In this document: positions 34,532 through 44,988 of the stretch, in pieces
Layout of the letters: each line of letters starts with the position of its first letter
How positions within the stretch are numbered: the first letter of the stretch is position 1
Source: Paenibacillus sp. NAIST15-1
GTDB lineage: Bacteria; Bacillota; Bacilli; Paenibacillales; Paenibacillaceae
NCBI RefSeq assembly: GCF_001894745.1
Contig: NZ_BBYF01000006.1
Span: 1-64,000, forward strand
Length of the DNA: 64,000 nucleotides
Direction of reading: 5' to 3'
Notes under the pieces: model-generated
What the model was told of the DNA's origin: nothing
The model's input: the letters and a program-made list of their open reading frames with translations, nothing else
Database searches by the model: none
Made by a program: the position numbers and the translations under genes

Positions 34532-36913
34532 CTACGCTAAGCTTGCTATAACCGTAGCTCCAAGCGGGATATCCAGCTGATACGTATGTGGCGCGGGCTG
34601 TGTTACGGCCACTGCCATTGATGGCTTACCAGAACGGAAAGTAAGCGGAACCGTACTATAAATAACACAAGGCTTGCCAAGCGTAGACGTTATCTGCGCC
34701 TGCTGCAGCTTGCCTTCCTTCCAAGCCATATCAACGGTAAATCCACCGCGGGCACGCAAGCCAATAACATGACCCTGACGCCACGCATGCGGAAGAGCCG
34801 GCAGTAGCCGGATTTCATCCCCGTGCGACTGCAATAGCATCTCCTGCATCGCTGCTGCTCCACCAAAGTTGGCATCAATTTGGAATGGAGGATGGTCGCC
34901 GAACAAGTTCGAGTGTACCGCTTTGCTTAATAGATTGCGCAAACTCAGATGTGCCTGCTCTCCTTCATCCAGCCTTGACCAGAAGTTTGCAATCCACGCT
35001 TGACTCCAGCCCGTATGTCCTCCACCATGAGCTAAGCGCCGCTGCAGCGTGAACTTAGCAGCTTGTCCAAGATCAGGGCTGCGATGAGGAATGATCTGTT
35101 CCCCTGGATGCAAAGCGAATAGATGAGAAATATGGCGATGCCCCAGCTCTACTTCCTCATAATCAACCGCCCACTCCATAATTTGTCCATGGCGGCCGAT
35201 TTGCGGCTGTGGCAGCTTACTGCGTACTTGCTTCCACTGTGCCAATAAATCTTTGTCCTCTTGGCCCCCCTGTTCCATATGCCCTTCATCCAGTTGCAAT
35301 AGCTCACCGGCACGGATGCATGCTGTAAACAACGCATACAAAATTTGCGAGTCCATCGATGGACCATAGCATAGCGCCCCGACTTCACCCTGTTCACTAC
35401 GATACGAGTTTTCTGGTGATAGGGATGGTACGGTCACCAGCTGTCCTGATGGCAGCTCCAATAAGAAATCTATGAAAAATAACGACGCTTCTTTCAACAC
35501 GGGATACGCGCGTTCGCGCAAGAACGAAAGTGAGCCGTTATAACAATAGTGCTCCCACATATGCAGCGCAATCCATGCGCCACCCATCGGCCACATATTG
35601 GCGCTCACATATTCACCGTAAATGCCTGTATCCGCCCACAGGTTGCTGCTCGTGTGAGCAACAAATCCACGTGCACCATAAATGTTGCGCGCTGTTCGGC
35701 GTCCATTGATGACCAAGCGTTCAATAAAATCAAATAGCGGCAGGTGACATTCCGCTAAATTCCCCGTCTCGGCAAGCCAGTAGTTCATTTGCAAGTTAAT
35801 GTTAAGATGATAGTCCGATTCCCATGGAGGAGTAAAACTATCGTTCCAAATCCCTTGCAAGTTAGCTGGCAGAGTTCCCGGTCTGGAGCTGGCTAGCAGC
35901 AAATAACGTCCGTACTGATAAAACAGCGCCTCCAGCCCATTATCAGCGGCACCTTGCCGATATTGTTCTAGTCGCTGCGACGTGGACAAGCATTGCTCTC
36001 TAGTAATCTTCTGCTGTGGCTCGGTTCTTTCTCCTTCCTCCGCTTCCAAATCCAACGTTACACGGTTAAACAGCGGCTTATAATCATCCAAGTGTCGCTG
36101 CTTCAATGTCTCATATGGCACTTTTGCTGCCTGTTTTGCCTGTTGACAAGCAACAGCATAAGCATCAGCACAGCGAAATGAAGTCTGCGCTGCAACAATA
36201 AGCGTGACTGCACGAGCTTGGCGAATATCAAGATAACTGCCCGCCGTCTGACATTGTCCACCCTCAACTTCTGCCCGCAGTACAACGGCATAACGTACGC
36301 CATCGGCTCCTAATTGTCCTTTCATGGCAATAGCCTGTCCATCATCTGTCTGAACGATATCACCGGTGAAAGGTCTACGGTCGAATTTAGCTGCAAAGGT
36401 TAAGCCTGCAGCATCGGTCGTAGTCATCCGGATGACCAGCACTTGATCAGCGGCACTAGAAAATATCTCACGGCTGTACTGAATTGCATCTTGCCGTCCT
36501 ACTTCATAATTTACCTGAACCAAAGCATTATCCAAGTCTAGCTCACGACAATAATGATGAATTGCATGAACATCTATATCCGTATCAAAATCCAAGAACA
36601 AGTTGCCTAATGTCTGATAAGGGTGGAAATATTGGGGTACGTTCGTCATATGCTTCAACGCTAACTTTTCTGCCTTGCGCACGTTACCCTGCAGCAACAA
36701 GTTTTTAATTTCCGGCAACGCCGCTTGCGCTGCTCTGTTATCGTTATCCCTTGGACCACCATACCAAATCGAATCTTCATTCAATTGAATCTGCTCGCGC
36801 TGTATCCCACCATATACAACGCCCCCTAAGCGCCCGTTACCGATTGGAAACGCTTCCGTCCATTTGCTAGCCGCTGTCCGCTCAAGCAAATAATAGTTGC
36901 TTATATGATTCAT
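34532..36913 (-). CDS. GH95 alpha-L-fucosidase
   Basis: The 793-residue enzyme belongs to GH95, which removes alpha-1,2-linked L-fucose (some members L-galactose). Motifs include [19 protein letters not shown] and [18 protein letters not shown] at the N-terminus, the active-site [16 protein letters not shown], the general-acid segment [27 protein letters not shown], and the [17 protein letters not shown] catalytic Asp region. No signal peptide is visible, so it acts on imported oligosaccharides in the cytoplasm. It is a single-gene unit with a perfect TATAAT promoter of the shared architecture. A second fucosidase (GH29) lies nearby. Confidence 0.93.
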   Translation of the reverse strand: MNHISNYYLLERTAASKWTEAFPIGNGRLGGVVYGGIQREQIQLNEDSIWYGGPRDNDNRAAQAALPEIKNLLLQGNVRKAEKLALKHMTNVPQYFHPYQTLGNLFLDFDTDIDVHAIHHYCRELDLDNALVQVNYEVGRQDAIQYSREIFSSAADQVLVIRMTTTDAAGLTFAAKFDRRPFTGDIVQTDDGQAIAMKGQLGADGVRYAVVLRAEVEGGQCQTAGSYLDIRQARAVTLIVAAQTSFRCADAYAVACQQAKQAAKVPYETLKQRHLDDYKPLFNRVTLDLEAEEGERTEPQQKITREQCLSTSQRLEQYRQGAADNGLEALFYQYGRYLLLASSRPGTLPANLQGIWNDSFTPPWESDYHLNINLQMNYWLAETGNLAECHLPLFDFIERLVINGRRTARNIYGARGFVAHTSSNLWADTGIYGEYVSANMWPMGGAWIALHMWEHYCYNGSLSFLRERAYPVLKEASLFFIDFLLELPSGQLVTVPSLSPENSYRSEQGEVGALCYGPSMDSQILYALFTACIRAGELLQLDEGHMEQGGQEDKDLLAQWKQVRSKLPQPQIGRHGQIMEWAVDYEEVELGHRHISHLFALHPGEQIIPHRSPDLGQAAKFTLQRRLAHGGGHTGWSQAWIANFWSRLDEGEQAHLSLRNLLSKAVHSNLFGDHPPFQIDANFGGAAAMQEMLLQSHGDEIRLLPALPHAWRQGHVIGLRARGGFTVDMAWKEGKLQQAQITSTLGKPCVIYSTVPLTFRSGKPSMAVAVTQPAPHTYQLDIPLGATVIASLA

Positions 36914-36981
36914 TAAGCTACCCTCATTTCTTTACAGAATCCTGTGTAATAGCTCGTATCCCCAATATCGTACTTCGCACC

Positions 36982-37049
36982 ATTATATCGACATTCCACC
37001 TAAAAATAGATGCACTTTTATGACCATGTGTGTGTCCCTTTTTGACATA
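36982..37049 (-). promoter_or_regulatory. Glycan-regulon promoter of the GH95 gene
   Basis: TTATGACC (G at 37022) and TTTTTGACAT (G at 37044) are exactly 22 bp apart. The minus-strand -10 box is a perfect TATAAT at 36982-36987, 35 and 57 bp from the two half-sites, identical to the GH112 and malF-type promoters. Confidence 0.75.
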
Positions 37050-37143
37050 TCGTACGCTTCAGCTGCTTACATCCTGATCCATTCGAATCGTGCAACAACC
37101 TATACACGTCACTCTATTTTTCTGGTTCATGCTGCACAAAAAA

Positions 37144-37176
37144 ATCGGACGATTCATACATGCTGAATCGTCCGAT
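37144..37176 (-). terminator. Terminator of GH29-kdgK-kdgA
   Basis: A 13-bp perfect stem (ATCGGACGATTCA with TGAATCGTCCGAT) and 7-nt loop is followed on the minus strand by seven T residues, 24 bp after the kdgA stop. Confidence 0.9.
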
Positions 37177-37199
37177 CTGCGTATATCATTTCGAATCTT

Positions 37200-37865
37200 T
37201 TATATCCCCTTTGCCTGACGATAGGCATTTACATATGCGGCAGCTTTCTTCCGAATCAACGAGAAATCTTTGTTCTTAACTGCTTCATTCGTCAAATCGG
37301 AGCCGATCCCTACCGCTACCGCTCCGGCTTTCACCCATTCACCTAGGTTATCCAACGACACACCGCCGGTTGGCATAATGTTAGCCTGCGGCAATGGGCC
37401 TTTGATCGCCTTGATTACGGATGGCTCATACAGGTTGCCTGGGAACAGCTTGACGATATCGGCTCCAAGCTCAAGTGCTTCATTAATTTCCTTGATCGTC
37501 ATCGTTCCTGGCATTACCGGTACGCGATATCGGTTGCACATGGTTACGGTCTCAGCACTAAGGAAAGGGGACACTACGAATTGAGCGCCGCTAAGAATCG
37601 CCGCGCGTGCCGTTTCAGCATCCAGCACGGTTCCTACGCCAATAATCGCATAAGTAGATTCATCCGACGAATCCCATTTATATTTTTGAGCTAGTGTCTC
37701 AATTGCTTTCAACGCAAATGGAACTGTCATCGTAATCTCTATCACTTTAATTCCGCCGAGAATCGCTTCCTCGGCCATGGCGACAACTTCTTCTGCCGTC
37801 TCCCCGCGGAGTACGGCAACGACACCTTCCTGCACAATCTTCTGAGTAAGCTGCATTTTCTTCAT
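37200..37865 (-). CDS. kdgA: 2-keto-3-deoxy-6-phosphogluconate aldolase
   Basis: The 221-residue class I aldolase splits KDPG into pyruvate and glyceraldehyde-3-phosphate, the last step of uronate breakdown. The Schiff-base Lys lies in GADIVKLFPGN, and the catalytic Glu in GIKVIEITM. Other family motifs are VIGVGTVLDAETA and MPTGGVSLDN. GGAGGAG precedes the ATG. It is the third gene of the GH29-kdgK-kdgA unit. Confidence 0.94.
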   Translation of the reverse strand: MKKMQLTQKIVQEGVVAVLRGETAEEVVAMAEEAILGGIKVIEITMTVPFALKAIETLAQKYKWDSSDESTYAIIGVGTVLDAETARAAILSGAQFVVSPFLSAETVTMCNRYRVPVMPGTMTIKEINEALELGADIVKLFPGNLYEPSVIKAIKGPLPQANIMPTGGVSLDNLGEWVKAGAVAVGIGSDLTNEAVKNKDFSLIRKKAAAYVNAYRQAKGI

Positions 37866-37931
37866 ATTGTTCTCCTCCCCATTTATCGATTGTCGTTTTC
37901 GTTTCTATTAATAGTTCTCAATGAAACACCT

Positions 37932-38894
37932 TTATCGCTCAACATGCATCTTACCGGCAAGCAATCGCTCGATTTGTGCTCCACTAGGTAGACCTTCCCA
38001 ATCGCCAACCGTCTGGATTACCTGCGAGCCTATCAAATTACCGAGACGAACCGCCTCCTCAAGACTATATTCCCGCAGCAAACCAGCTAGAAATCCAGCA
38101 CAGAAGCCATCTCCAGCTCCTACCGTATCGACTACATGATCAACCTTATAGTAAGGAACTGATGACAGTTTTCCGTTATCCAGAATATAGGTTTTATCCT
38201 CGCCACCTTTAATAATGCTTACAGCGGACAGCTCACTGAGCTTGGCAACGATCTCATCCATCGATTCCGTCTCATACAGCAGTTTCAATTCATCTAATCC
38301 CGGCAAGAAATAATCCGCTTTTCGCGCCAATGGCAACAGAACCTTTCGGGCTGCTTTCACATCCCATAGCTTCAAGCGCAAATTCGGATCGAAGCTCACT
38401 TTGACGCCGTGCTGCTTCGCGATGTCCATCGCTGCTGCCGCCGTCTCCGCACAGGATGTGCTTAATGCAGGTGTGATCCCGGTAATATGTAAAATCTTTG
38501 CTCCAGCAATATATTCCTCATCCAAATGCTCAGGAGTCATTTTACTAGCCGCCGATAGCTTGCGGTAATAATAGACAGAGCTTCTTCCAGCTGCATTCTC
38601 TCGAATCATGAGTCCTGTTGGGGCTTCATCTGTGAATGAAGCGCGTGTAACATCTACGCCTTCCCCCCGCACCATCTTATAAATCCGCTGCCCGAACGGA
38701 TCATCTCCAAGCCGACCGCACCAGCCTGCGGAATGTCCAAGCCTTGACAAACCGATCGCTACATTCGTCTCAGCTCCTCCAAAGGAAGGCGTCAAATTCG
38801 ATGTATATTCAAGACCTTTCCCCCCCTCGGCGATCAATAGGGCCATACTTTCCCCGAAGGTGACCACTTCCGGATGAGCATTTCGATTATTCAT
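37932..38894 (-). CDS. kdgK: 2-keto-3-deoxygluconate kinase (PfkB family)
   Basis: The 320-residue ribokinase-family enzyme phosphorylates KDG to KDPG. The N-terminal motif is VTFGESMALLIAEGG, the sugar-binding GGAETNVAIGLSRLG follows, and the PfkB signature with catalytic Asp is DTVGAGDGFCAGFLAGL (about residues 253-269). The KDG substrate is inferred from its place between GH29 and kdgA in a Kdu/Kdg locus. Its ATG overlaps the GH29 TGA by four bases. Confidence 0.92.
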   Translation of the reverse strand: MNNRNAHPEVVTFGESMALLIAEGGKGLEYTSNLTPSFGGAETNVAIGLSRLGHSAGWCGRLGDDPFGQRIYKMVRGEGVDVTRASFTDEAPTGLMIRENAAGRSSVYYYRKLSAASKMTPEHLDEEYIAGAKILHITGITPALSTSCAETAAAAMDIAKQHGVKVSFDPNLRLKLWDVKAARKVLLPLARKADYFLPGLDELKLLYETESMDEIVAKLSELSAVSIIKGGEDKTYILDNGKLSSVPYYKVDHVVDTVGAGDGFCAGFLAGLLREYSLEEAVRLGNLIGSQVIQTVGDWEGLPSGAQIERLLAGKMHVER

Positions 38895-40399
38895 TCATCT
38901 TCACCACCCTGAACCTGACTGTTGTACACTTCGAATGTGGACAAATTTGGCCACCAGCGCGAGCCAGTGATTTGAAGACGCAAGCGACTGCTGCTTATGG
39001 CTGGAAAATGGCAGATCCGCTTGTGACCGATAATCGTACCATTCAGAATTGACTGCCATGCCCCTGTACCTGCTGCTGTATCCGTACTTTCCTCTGCAGC
39101 CTCAGCAGAATCGTCTTGCCAATACTCCAAGCTGAAACTCTCAATCCTCTGCGTATAGCGATACTCCTGCAGTACGATATGGTCAAACGTTTGCTCTGTT
39201 CCTAGGTCGACAGTGATACTCGCCACCTCTGTACCTTGCTCAGGAGCCCAAAACGTATCTCGATTGCCATCCAGTATATTGGCCGCTTCATATCCAGCCA
39301 TCGCTTCACTAGCCGTAGCAGCAGCATCGCGTGCCATATTCGTCTCAAACGTATTGCGAATCCAAGCTCCGAGCTCCTCTAACCGTTGCACATCATTCTC
39401 GTGGAGCAGACCGCGCGTATCGGCAGGAATATTAAGCAAGAGCGTAGCATTGCCTCCGACCGAACCATAGTACACATTCCGCAGCTCATCCAGCGACTTG
39501 ACTTGATCATCTTGACTCGCATGATAGAACCATCCCGGACGAATCGACGTATCCACTTCCGCTGGATACCAGACAAGCTCCGATACATTTGCAATTATGT
39601 CGCGGCTACCCAAGTCTTCATCCTCTGAAGTGAAACGCTTGGCGAATTCAGCATTATCTTCCTGCTGTGAATGTTCCTGAATTCTCTCCTTATCCTGCAG
39701 CTGCGCAGGTACTACGCTCCACTCCGACTTGCGACAATGCCCCGCCTCATTGCCACACCAGCGCACATCCGGCCCACATACCGAAATACTCGCTTCTGGC
39801 TGCAATTCACGAATCAGTGCATAATAGCCATTCCAATCATATATTTGCCGTTTGCCGTTAGGACCTTCACCACAAGCCCCATCAAACCACACACAGAAAA
39901 TATCCCCATACCTAGTCAACAGCTCGCGCAGTTGATTGGTAAAGTACTCATTATAAGCTGGCGAATCCCCATAACACGGCTCATGACGATCCCAAGGCGA
40001 TAAATAAATCCCAAACTTCAACCCGCCTTCACGACAAGCATCTGCCACCTCACGAACGACATCACCCTTGCCATCTTTCCATGGGCTATTCTTCACCGAA
40101 TGCTCTGTATACTCACTCGGCCATAAACAAAACCCATCGTGATGCTTACAAGTCAGAATCAGCCCTTTCATTCCTGCAGCCTTACAAGCACGCACCCACT
40201 GCCGTGCATCCAACTGTGTCGGGTTAAAAATATCAGGCTGCTCCTGCCCACTGCCCCATTCCTGATCCGTAAACGTATTCACTGTAAAATGTACAAAAGC
40301 ATAAAACTCCATCTCTTGTATCGCCAACTGTCGCTCAGAAGGCCGCACCAACGCTGCCGCTTTAACTTGCTCTTGTCTTATAACTCCACTGCTGTTCAT
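38891..40399 (-). CDS. GH29 alpha-L-fucosidase with C-terminal discoidin-like domain
   Basis: The ~502-residue protein has a GH29 catalytic domain: WVRACKAAGMKGLILTCKHHDGFCLWPS, YLSPWDRHEPCYG, and the nucleophile Asp in GDIFCVWFDGACGEG (about residue 175). A C-terminal F5/8 type C-like beta domain (about 355-495) binds sugar. No signal peptide is present, so it trims imported oligosaccharides in the cytoplasm. Start at 40399 has AGGGGGG at good spacing; ATG codons 6 and 36 bp upstream are possible but less favoured. It heads the GH29-kdgK-kdgA unit. GH29 subfamily B-type members prefer 1,3/1,4-linked fucose; which type this is cannot be settled here. Confidence 0.9.
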   Translation of the reverse strand: MNSSGVIRQEQVKAAALVRPSERQLAIQEMEFYAFVHFTVNTFTDQEWGSGQEQPDIFNPTQLDARQWVRACKAAGMKGLILTCKHHDGFCLWPSEYTEHSVKNSPWKDGKGDVVREVADACREGGLKFGIYLSPWDRHEPCYGDSPAYNEYFTNQLRELLTRYGDIFCVWFDGACGEGPNGKRQIYDWNGYYALIRELQPEASISVCGPDVRWCGNEAGHCRKSEWSVVPAQLQDKERIQEHSQQEDNAEFAKRFTSEDEDLGSRDIIANVSELVWYPAEVDTSIRPGWFYHASQDDQVKSLDELRNVYYGSVGGNATLLLNIPADTRGLLHENDVQRLEELGAWIRNTFETNMARDAAATASEAMAGYEAANILDGNRDTFWAPEQGTEVASITVDLGTEQTFDHIVLQEYRYTQRIESFSLEYWQDDSAEAAEESTDTAAGTGAWQSILNGTIIGHKRICHFPAISSSRLRLQITGSRWWPNLSTFEVYNSQVQGGEDE

Positions 40400-40503
40400 T
40401 ACCATTTCCCCCCTCTCATTTTCCCGCTGCAACATCTTGAAAAATATAAAAAGATATCATACATATCTATATGGAAATTAAAAACCCAACCTAACTTAGG
40501 CTA

Positions 40504-40570
40504 ATAATAGCAAATCAAAGATAGGTAGAAACACGCATTATTTTTTTATATATATGCAATATTTTGACCT
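40504..40570 (-). promoter_or_regulatory. Glycan-regulon promoter of GH29-kdgK-kdgA
   Basis: TTTTGACCTT (G at 40566) lies exactly 57 bp from a minus-strand -10 box TATTAT (40504-40509). The second half-site 22 bp away is degenerate (a T-run), so this site is weaker than the GH112, GH95 and importer sites. Confidence 0.55.
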
Positions 40571-40576
40571 TAACAT

Positions 40577-40614
40577 CGAAAGCCAAGATCCTAAAAATCG
40601 GATCTTGGCTTTCG
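40577..40614 (-). terminator. Strong hairpin downstream of the PL8 gene
   Basis: A perfect 15-bp stem (40577-40591 with 40600-40614) and 8-nt loop lies 160 bp past the PL8 stop. The T-tract is weak, but the stem is the most stable in the intergenic region. It abuts the GH29 control site and may insulate it from PL8 readthrough. Confidence 0.65.
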
Positions 40615-40776
40615 ATTGGTTATTTTAACCTCTACTAACTACAAACTGGAAATATCTTCATCTAAACTCAAACCTGCTGGGAAGTCACCTTCACTTAGAT
40701 GATACAGTTTGGCACCTACTTAAGTCGTTGACCTTAAGACATGACTAATGCAGATGGCTTGAATAGACAGCATCTC

Positions 40777-43700
40777 TTATTTCAAATCATTTAACATGCC
40801 TAGAATCAAAGTAACTGCTTCAGCTCTGGTTGCAGCAGCATTAGGATTGAATGTACCAACTCCATTTCCTTTAATCAGGCCTGCTTCTTCTGCAGTTGCC
40901 ACATAAGGCTTAGCCCATGCTGGCACTTGATCCGCATCTGTAAACGTCAGAGTTGCATTTGGATGTACTTCAAGACCCCGTGCACGAACAATCATAACAA
41001 CGAGTTCACTTCTGGTGATATCTTTATTCGCACGGAATGTACGGTCTTCATAGCCTGAAATATATCCAGCTTTAGCAAGTGCTTGAATGTATGGCTGTGC
41101 CCATACTGGTGTTTGACTTTGATCCGCGAAAATAAACCCTGTATTTACGGGTTCCAACTTTAGCGCTCTAGCTAACATTGCTGAAATCTCACCGCGAGTT
41201 ATCGTAGCATTCGGCCTAAAGGTTCCATCCTCATAGCCACTTACAAAACCAAGCTCAACTGATTTTTCAATGGAAGCCTTCGCCCAATGATCTGCGATAT
41301 CAGACAAATCTACTGTAGGGGATACTGGATCAGTAGGTTTCACTGGTTCAGTTGGTTTAGGTTTAGGTGTTGGTGTCGGCGATGTTGGTGTTGGATCCGC
41401 TGATGGTGTCGATCCGCCACCTACCGGTGTATCGTCTTTATACGTTGCTGTTACTTTAACTGCTTCACCTGGCATGATGAACGTATAGATGTTGTTATTC
41501 GTTGTATCTTGGGTCAACGTCAAGCTTGCTGGCGTAACGATCCACTTATCGAACACTTTACCCACAGGCGTATCTAGTACTACAGTTACGGTTTCACCTT
41601 TCTTAGCAGTCTGTTTATCTGCTGTTACACCTTCCATGGTTACGGTGTAGGTCTTGCCGAGATCAAATGTTGCCGTGTACGTCTTACCGAGCGATCCCGA
41701 AGTGTTGACTTCAATGCTAACTCCATCTTGTATCGGTGTAACTTTTATCCCCGTATCTGCAGTCAGCAATGTCAAGTTCGGTTGATGGATTTCAACCGTC
41801 ACTGTGTTTTGCTTTTGCGTTGGATCGGATATCGCAATTTTCATTTCGCCGCTGTCTTCTTTCATGATGACCGTAGCTGCGGATTTAGCTTGGATGCTTC
41901 CCGCAGTATCCGCACTCCAGAAATTCGCAGCGGTGATGCCAAGCTGCATATTGCTAACAGCCTGTACGGTTGATATATTGCTTAGCACATTGACAGCTGA
42001 TTGTTCACTATAAGCTTGTGTTTGTGCCGCTGTCTTACCTGGAAGCAACACATATTCGTAACTAGCTGCTTGTGGATTATTCCCATGTTCAAAGGCAATG
42101 CTGGCATAGTTGCGCGTCAGCTTATCTTGCGATTGACCGTTGTTAATCTCAGACCACGAGCCTGTTCTCGCCTCGCGTACGACATGCAGTGTGGGTGTAG
42201 TTGGGAAATAATAGCCCATATCCGTACCAGAACCTGCACCATTGCCCGCCAGATGCGCCCAGTTTACATCATCAATATCTGCTGCATAATCCAATGCTGT
42301 AGGCACCTGTACACCGTTAATCACAAAGGCGTTATCACCGCTGCTATTCAACTTGCGATTATCAACAATCGTTTCTACCGATTTTGTAGCGGCCGATGTT
42401 TTACGAATATCTGTACCGAGGGCAACAATTTCATCATCGAACATGAACCATGATTTCTTACCACTTAAATCACTGCCCGTTACTTTCGTTAATGAGAAAT
42501 CCATGCCGCTTGCACTATATAAATGATCTAGTGTTGCACCGCCAACATGGCTTTTCGTATTGTAATAGTACGCCCATTCGCCCGGCATCTTCCCTTCTCC
42601 AGATCCGTCTGTTGTTGTTCCTGGCAGACGGAAACTGTTAACCGTTGCCCAAAATCCATCGCGATATTGCAATAAGTCTTCGTTATAGATATAGGTCATG
42701 CCAAGACCGGTATCCCAGCCTTTTACATTTTCTTTATTACCCATCTCAAAGGCAGAAATGCGGTCTGAGAACATGCTTAGCCCAAAAGCGTAGTTCGGAC
42801 GATGATGCGCGACACGGGCCATACCGTTGAACATATAACTGCGCGACAGCTCACCGCGCGGTGCGACAGTATCATCGTTCATCACTTTCTTCAGCAGCAT
42901 CACACTATAAATCGGCAAGCCTTTATAGTAATCATGAAAGGTTGTATCCTTGCTTACCCATTCCTTAACCATACTGCGAATAGTAGCGCTAACCTCTGGT
43001 GGTGCGCCCTCTGCTAAACTAGCTAAGGCTACAATCGTACCGCGAGCCGTACCCGAATCTTTTCTGGAGATCCCCCGCCCGTTAACCATATCCATGTACA
43101 GCCCTTTGTAAATAACCGGTTCGAATGTATCACTTGCCCACTTATAAATGTTAGCTACACGCGCGTCAGTCACAGGCCATGGTGAAGTGTTGAGCAAATA
43201 AGTGATGTCCGCCGTGCGGCTGAGCCAGACTGCACCATAGCCAGCCGTGTAAGCGATATTCGCATGCTGCACCAGTGAACCATCCTCATATACACCATCA
43301 CCTTTCGTGACATAGTTAAATTCGGAACCAATCGAATCCCGTCCTTGCGTAATTTTAGCGCTATTTCTACCAATTACGCCGCGAAGAGTTACAACAAGTG
43401 CTTTGTCCAGCAAATTGCCACCGGTTTCGATCACGGAGCTATTTTGCACCCGCTTTGTTGGATTAGGACAATACTTATCTATTGTCCGCATGAAGTTGCC
43501 TATTTGCTGATCGTTCAACTCATCATACATAAGGATCAAACAATCATTTAACAGCTGCGGTGCACCGATTTCAAATCCCCACCAGCTGCTGGCGCTGCTG
43601 TAGGATAAACGCTCGTTATAACGCTTAGCGTACATCCAATCCAGAGCACCTATAATTGCATCCCGCAGCTGCGGATCGTGATAGAAACGGGAAGTCCCTG

Positions 43701-44856
43701 TGTTGTAAGCGGTTGCAATTGTTTTAATACGAGTAAACTCGCTAACGATGTTGTTGGCATGCTGCTCCTTCGTGTCGGCGTTATCGACAAGATCCGACCA
43801 TAAGTATCTACGGCTGCTATCATTAGCACTAAGCGTATCGAGATAACCCGTCTTAGCGGCATTGGATACATTATTGTCCATCTCAGCTACTAGTGCCTGA
43901 ATAGCGGGATCAGAAGCGAGGTTATCGTCTACAGCTCCTACTAACTTCTGCTTCCAACGTGTACGCAATTGGTCGTAAGCAACTGCTGTCTCTGTAGAGT
44001 CTACACCAATGTTACTTTGTGCCTTTATCATCTGGTCTTCTGTTGCAACCGTGATTGTTGCTACACCCGCAGCAACTGCTGTTACATTGCCATCTTGATC
44101 AACAGCAGCTACATTCTCATCACTAGTACTCCATATTACTTTGGGAGAGGGCAGGTTATTTGGAGTGACGGTTAATGTTAGCGGCTTCGTCTCCCCAACC
44201 GTCATCATCGTTGCCGTCGGTTCAAGCGCTAACCCCGTTATGCCGTCATATTCCTCCAGCCGAATGTTATCAAACCACACTTTGCCGGTGCTATTTTCTA
44301 AAAACAATTCAACAAAAAATTTGGCACCACCAGCCGGCACCGTTATAAAAATTTGCTGCATCGTCCAATCGTTCGTACCATACACCTTCGTTGAAGTAGG
44401 TCCATCTATTAATTTTGTGTTAGAAGGATTCAGCACAGAAGTGCGGAAATAAGCTCCGCTGCCACCTGCAATATTTTCGGTTTTATACCACACTTGCAAG
44501 CGATACGATTTCCCAGCCTCCACGGGTGCCTTAGCATTAATCGATACACGGCTTGTGCCGGAAGCATCTATCAGCATCGATTGCTGACCACTATAAGAAT
44601 CATAGGTAGCGACCGTTACACTTACTGTCCTACCAGCTGGTTTACCAGAACCTACAGGAATCCATGTGTCCCAATTGACAGGTGCAGGGTTCGTATCCGT
44701 ATATTGAGTCCAAGTACCGCTCGGCGCTGCAGTTGATTCGAAATCACCATTCGGAAATAAATTAGCAACATTTGATGACATCGCTACACCTGTGCCAACA
44801 GGCAAGAACGTGACTACTATCGCAACTACTAGTAACAAACTTAGTATTTTTTTCAT
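40777..44856 (-). CDS. Secreted PL8 polysaccharide lyase with SLH cell-wall anchor
   Basis: The ~1359-residue protein has a signal peptide (residues 1-26), a carbohydrate-binding-like domain (~30-203), a Big2 Ig-like domain (~208-283), and an (alpha/alpha)6 PL8 catalytic domain from ~295. Catalytic candidates are Asn482 (ETGGN), His532 and Tyr541 (QHANIAYTAGY), and Arg595/Arg599 (NGRGISRK); WWGFEIGAPQ is the substrate cleft motif. After beta domains and an InlB-type repeat come a Pro/Thr linker and three SLH repeats (~1185-1360). PL8 enzymes are hyaluronate, chondroitin AC or xanthan lyases; the cleft motif is divergent, so specificity is open. It follows the solute-binding gene by 130 bp and probably generates the unsaturated oligosaccharides that are imported. 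Confidence 0.92.
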   Translation of the reverse strand: MKKILSLLLVVAIVVTFLPVGTGVAMSSNVANLFPNGDFESTAAPSGTWTQYTDTNPAPVNWDTWIPVGSGKPAGRTVSVTVATYDSYSGQQSMLIDASGTSRVSINAKAPVEAGKSYRLQVWYKTENIAGGSGAYFRTSVLNPSNTKLIDGPTSTKVYGTNDWTMQQIFITVPAGGAKFFVELFLENSTGKVWFDNIRLEEYDGITGLALEPTATMMTVGETKPLTLTVTPNNLPSPKVIWSTSDENVAAVDQDGNVTAVAAGVATITVATEDQMIKAQSNIGVDSTETAVAYDQLRTRWKQKLVGAVDDNLASDPAIQALVAEMDNNVSNAAKTGYLDTLSANDSSRRYLWSDLVDNADTKEQHANNIVSEFTRIKTIATAYNTGTSRFYHDPQLRDAIIGALDWMYAKRYNERLSYSSASSWWGFEIGAPQLLNDCLILMYDELNDQQIGNFMRTIDKYCPNPTKRVQNSSVIETGGNLLDKALVVTLRGVIGRNSAKITQGRDSIGSEFNYVTKGDGVYEDGSLVQHANIAYTAGYGAVWLSRTADITYLLNTSPWPVTDARVANIYKWASDTFEPVIYKGLYMDMVNGRGISRKDSGTARGTIVALASLAEGAPPEVSATIRSMVKEWVSKDTTFHDYYKGLPIYSVMLLKKVMNDDTVAPRGELSRSYMFNGMARVAHHRPNYAFGLSMFSDRISAFEMGNKENVKGWDTGLGMTYIYNEDLLQYRDGFWATVNSFRLPGTTTDGSGEGKMPGEWAYYYNTKSHVGGATLDHLYSASGMDFSLTKVTGSDLSGKKSWFMFDDEIVALGTDIRKTSAATKSVETIVDNRKLNSSGDNAFVINGVQVPTALDYAADIDDVNWAHLAGNGAGSGTDMGYYFPTTPTLHVVREARTGSWSEINNGQSQDKLTRNYASIAFEHGNNPQAASYEYVLLPGKTAAQTQAYSEQSAVNVLSNISTVQAVSNMQLGITAANFWSADTAGSIQAKSAATVIMKEDSGEMKIAISDPTQKQNTVTVEIHQPNLTLLTADTGIKVTPIQDGVSIEVNTSGSLGKTYTATFDLGKTYTVTMEGVTADKQTAKKGETVTVVLDTPVGKVFDKWIVTPASLTLTQDTTNNNIYTFIMPGEAVKVTATYKDDTPVGGGSTPSADPTPTSPTPTPKPKPTEPVKPTDPVSPTVDLSDIADHWAKASIEKSVELGFVSGYEDGTFRPNATITRGEISAMLARALKLEPVNTGFIFADQSQTPVWAQPYIQALAKAGYISGYEDRTFRANKDITRSELVVMIVRARGLEVHPNATLTFTDADQVPAWAKPYVATAEEAGLIKGNGVGTFNPNAAATRAEAVTLILGMLNDLK

Positions 44857-44988
44857 CACTCTTCACCCCTTCTCTGAGCACCATACAGAAAAGGCGTCCC
44901 TCTTCCCACTATTTGTACTTTATATAGCATGGAATATAGAGACGCCTAGTTTCAGCGGATTTCTATTTATTATATTACTTACAAATCG

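Noticed and set aside
44892..44947. AGGCGTC/GACGCCT inverted repeat between the binding-protein and PL8 genes as a terminator
   Set aside because: The 7-bp stem has a ~42-nt loop and no T-tract; the two genes are more likely co-transcribed.
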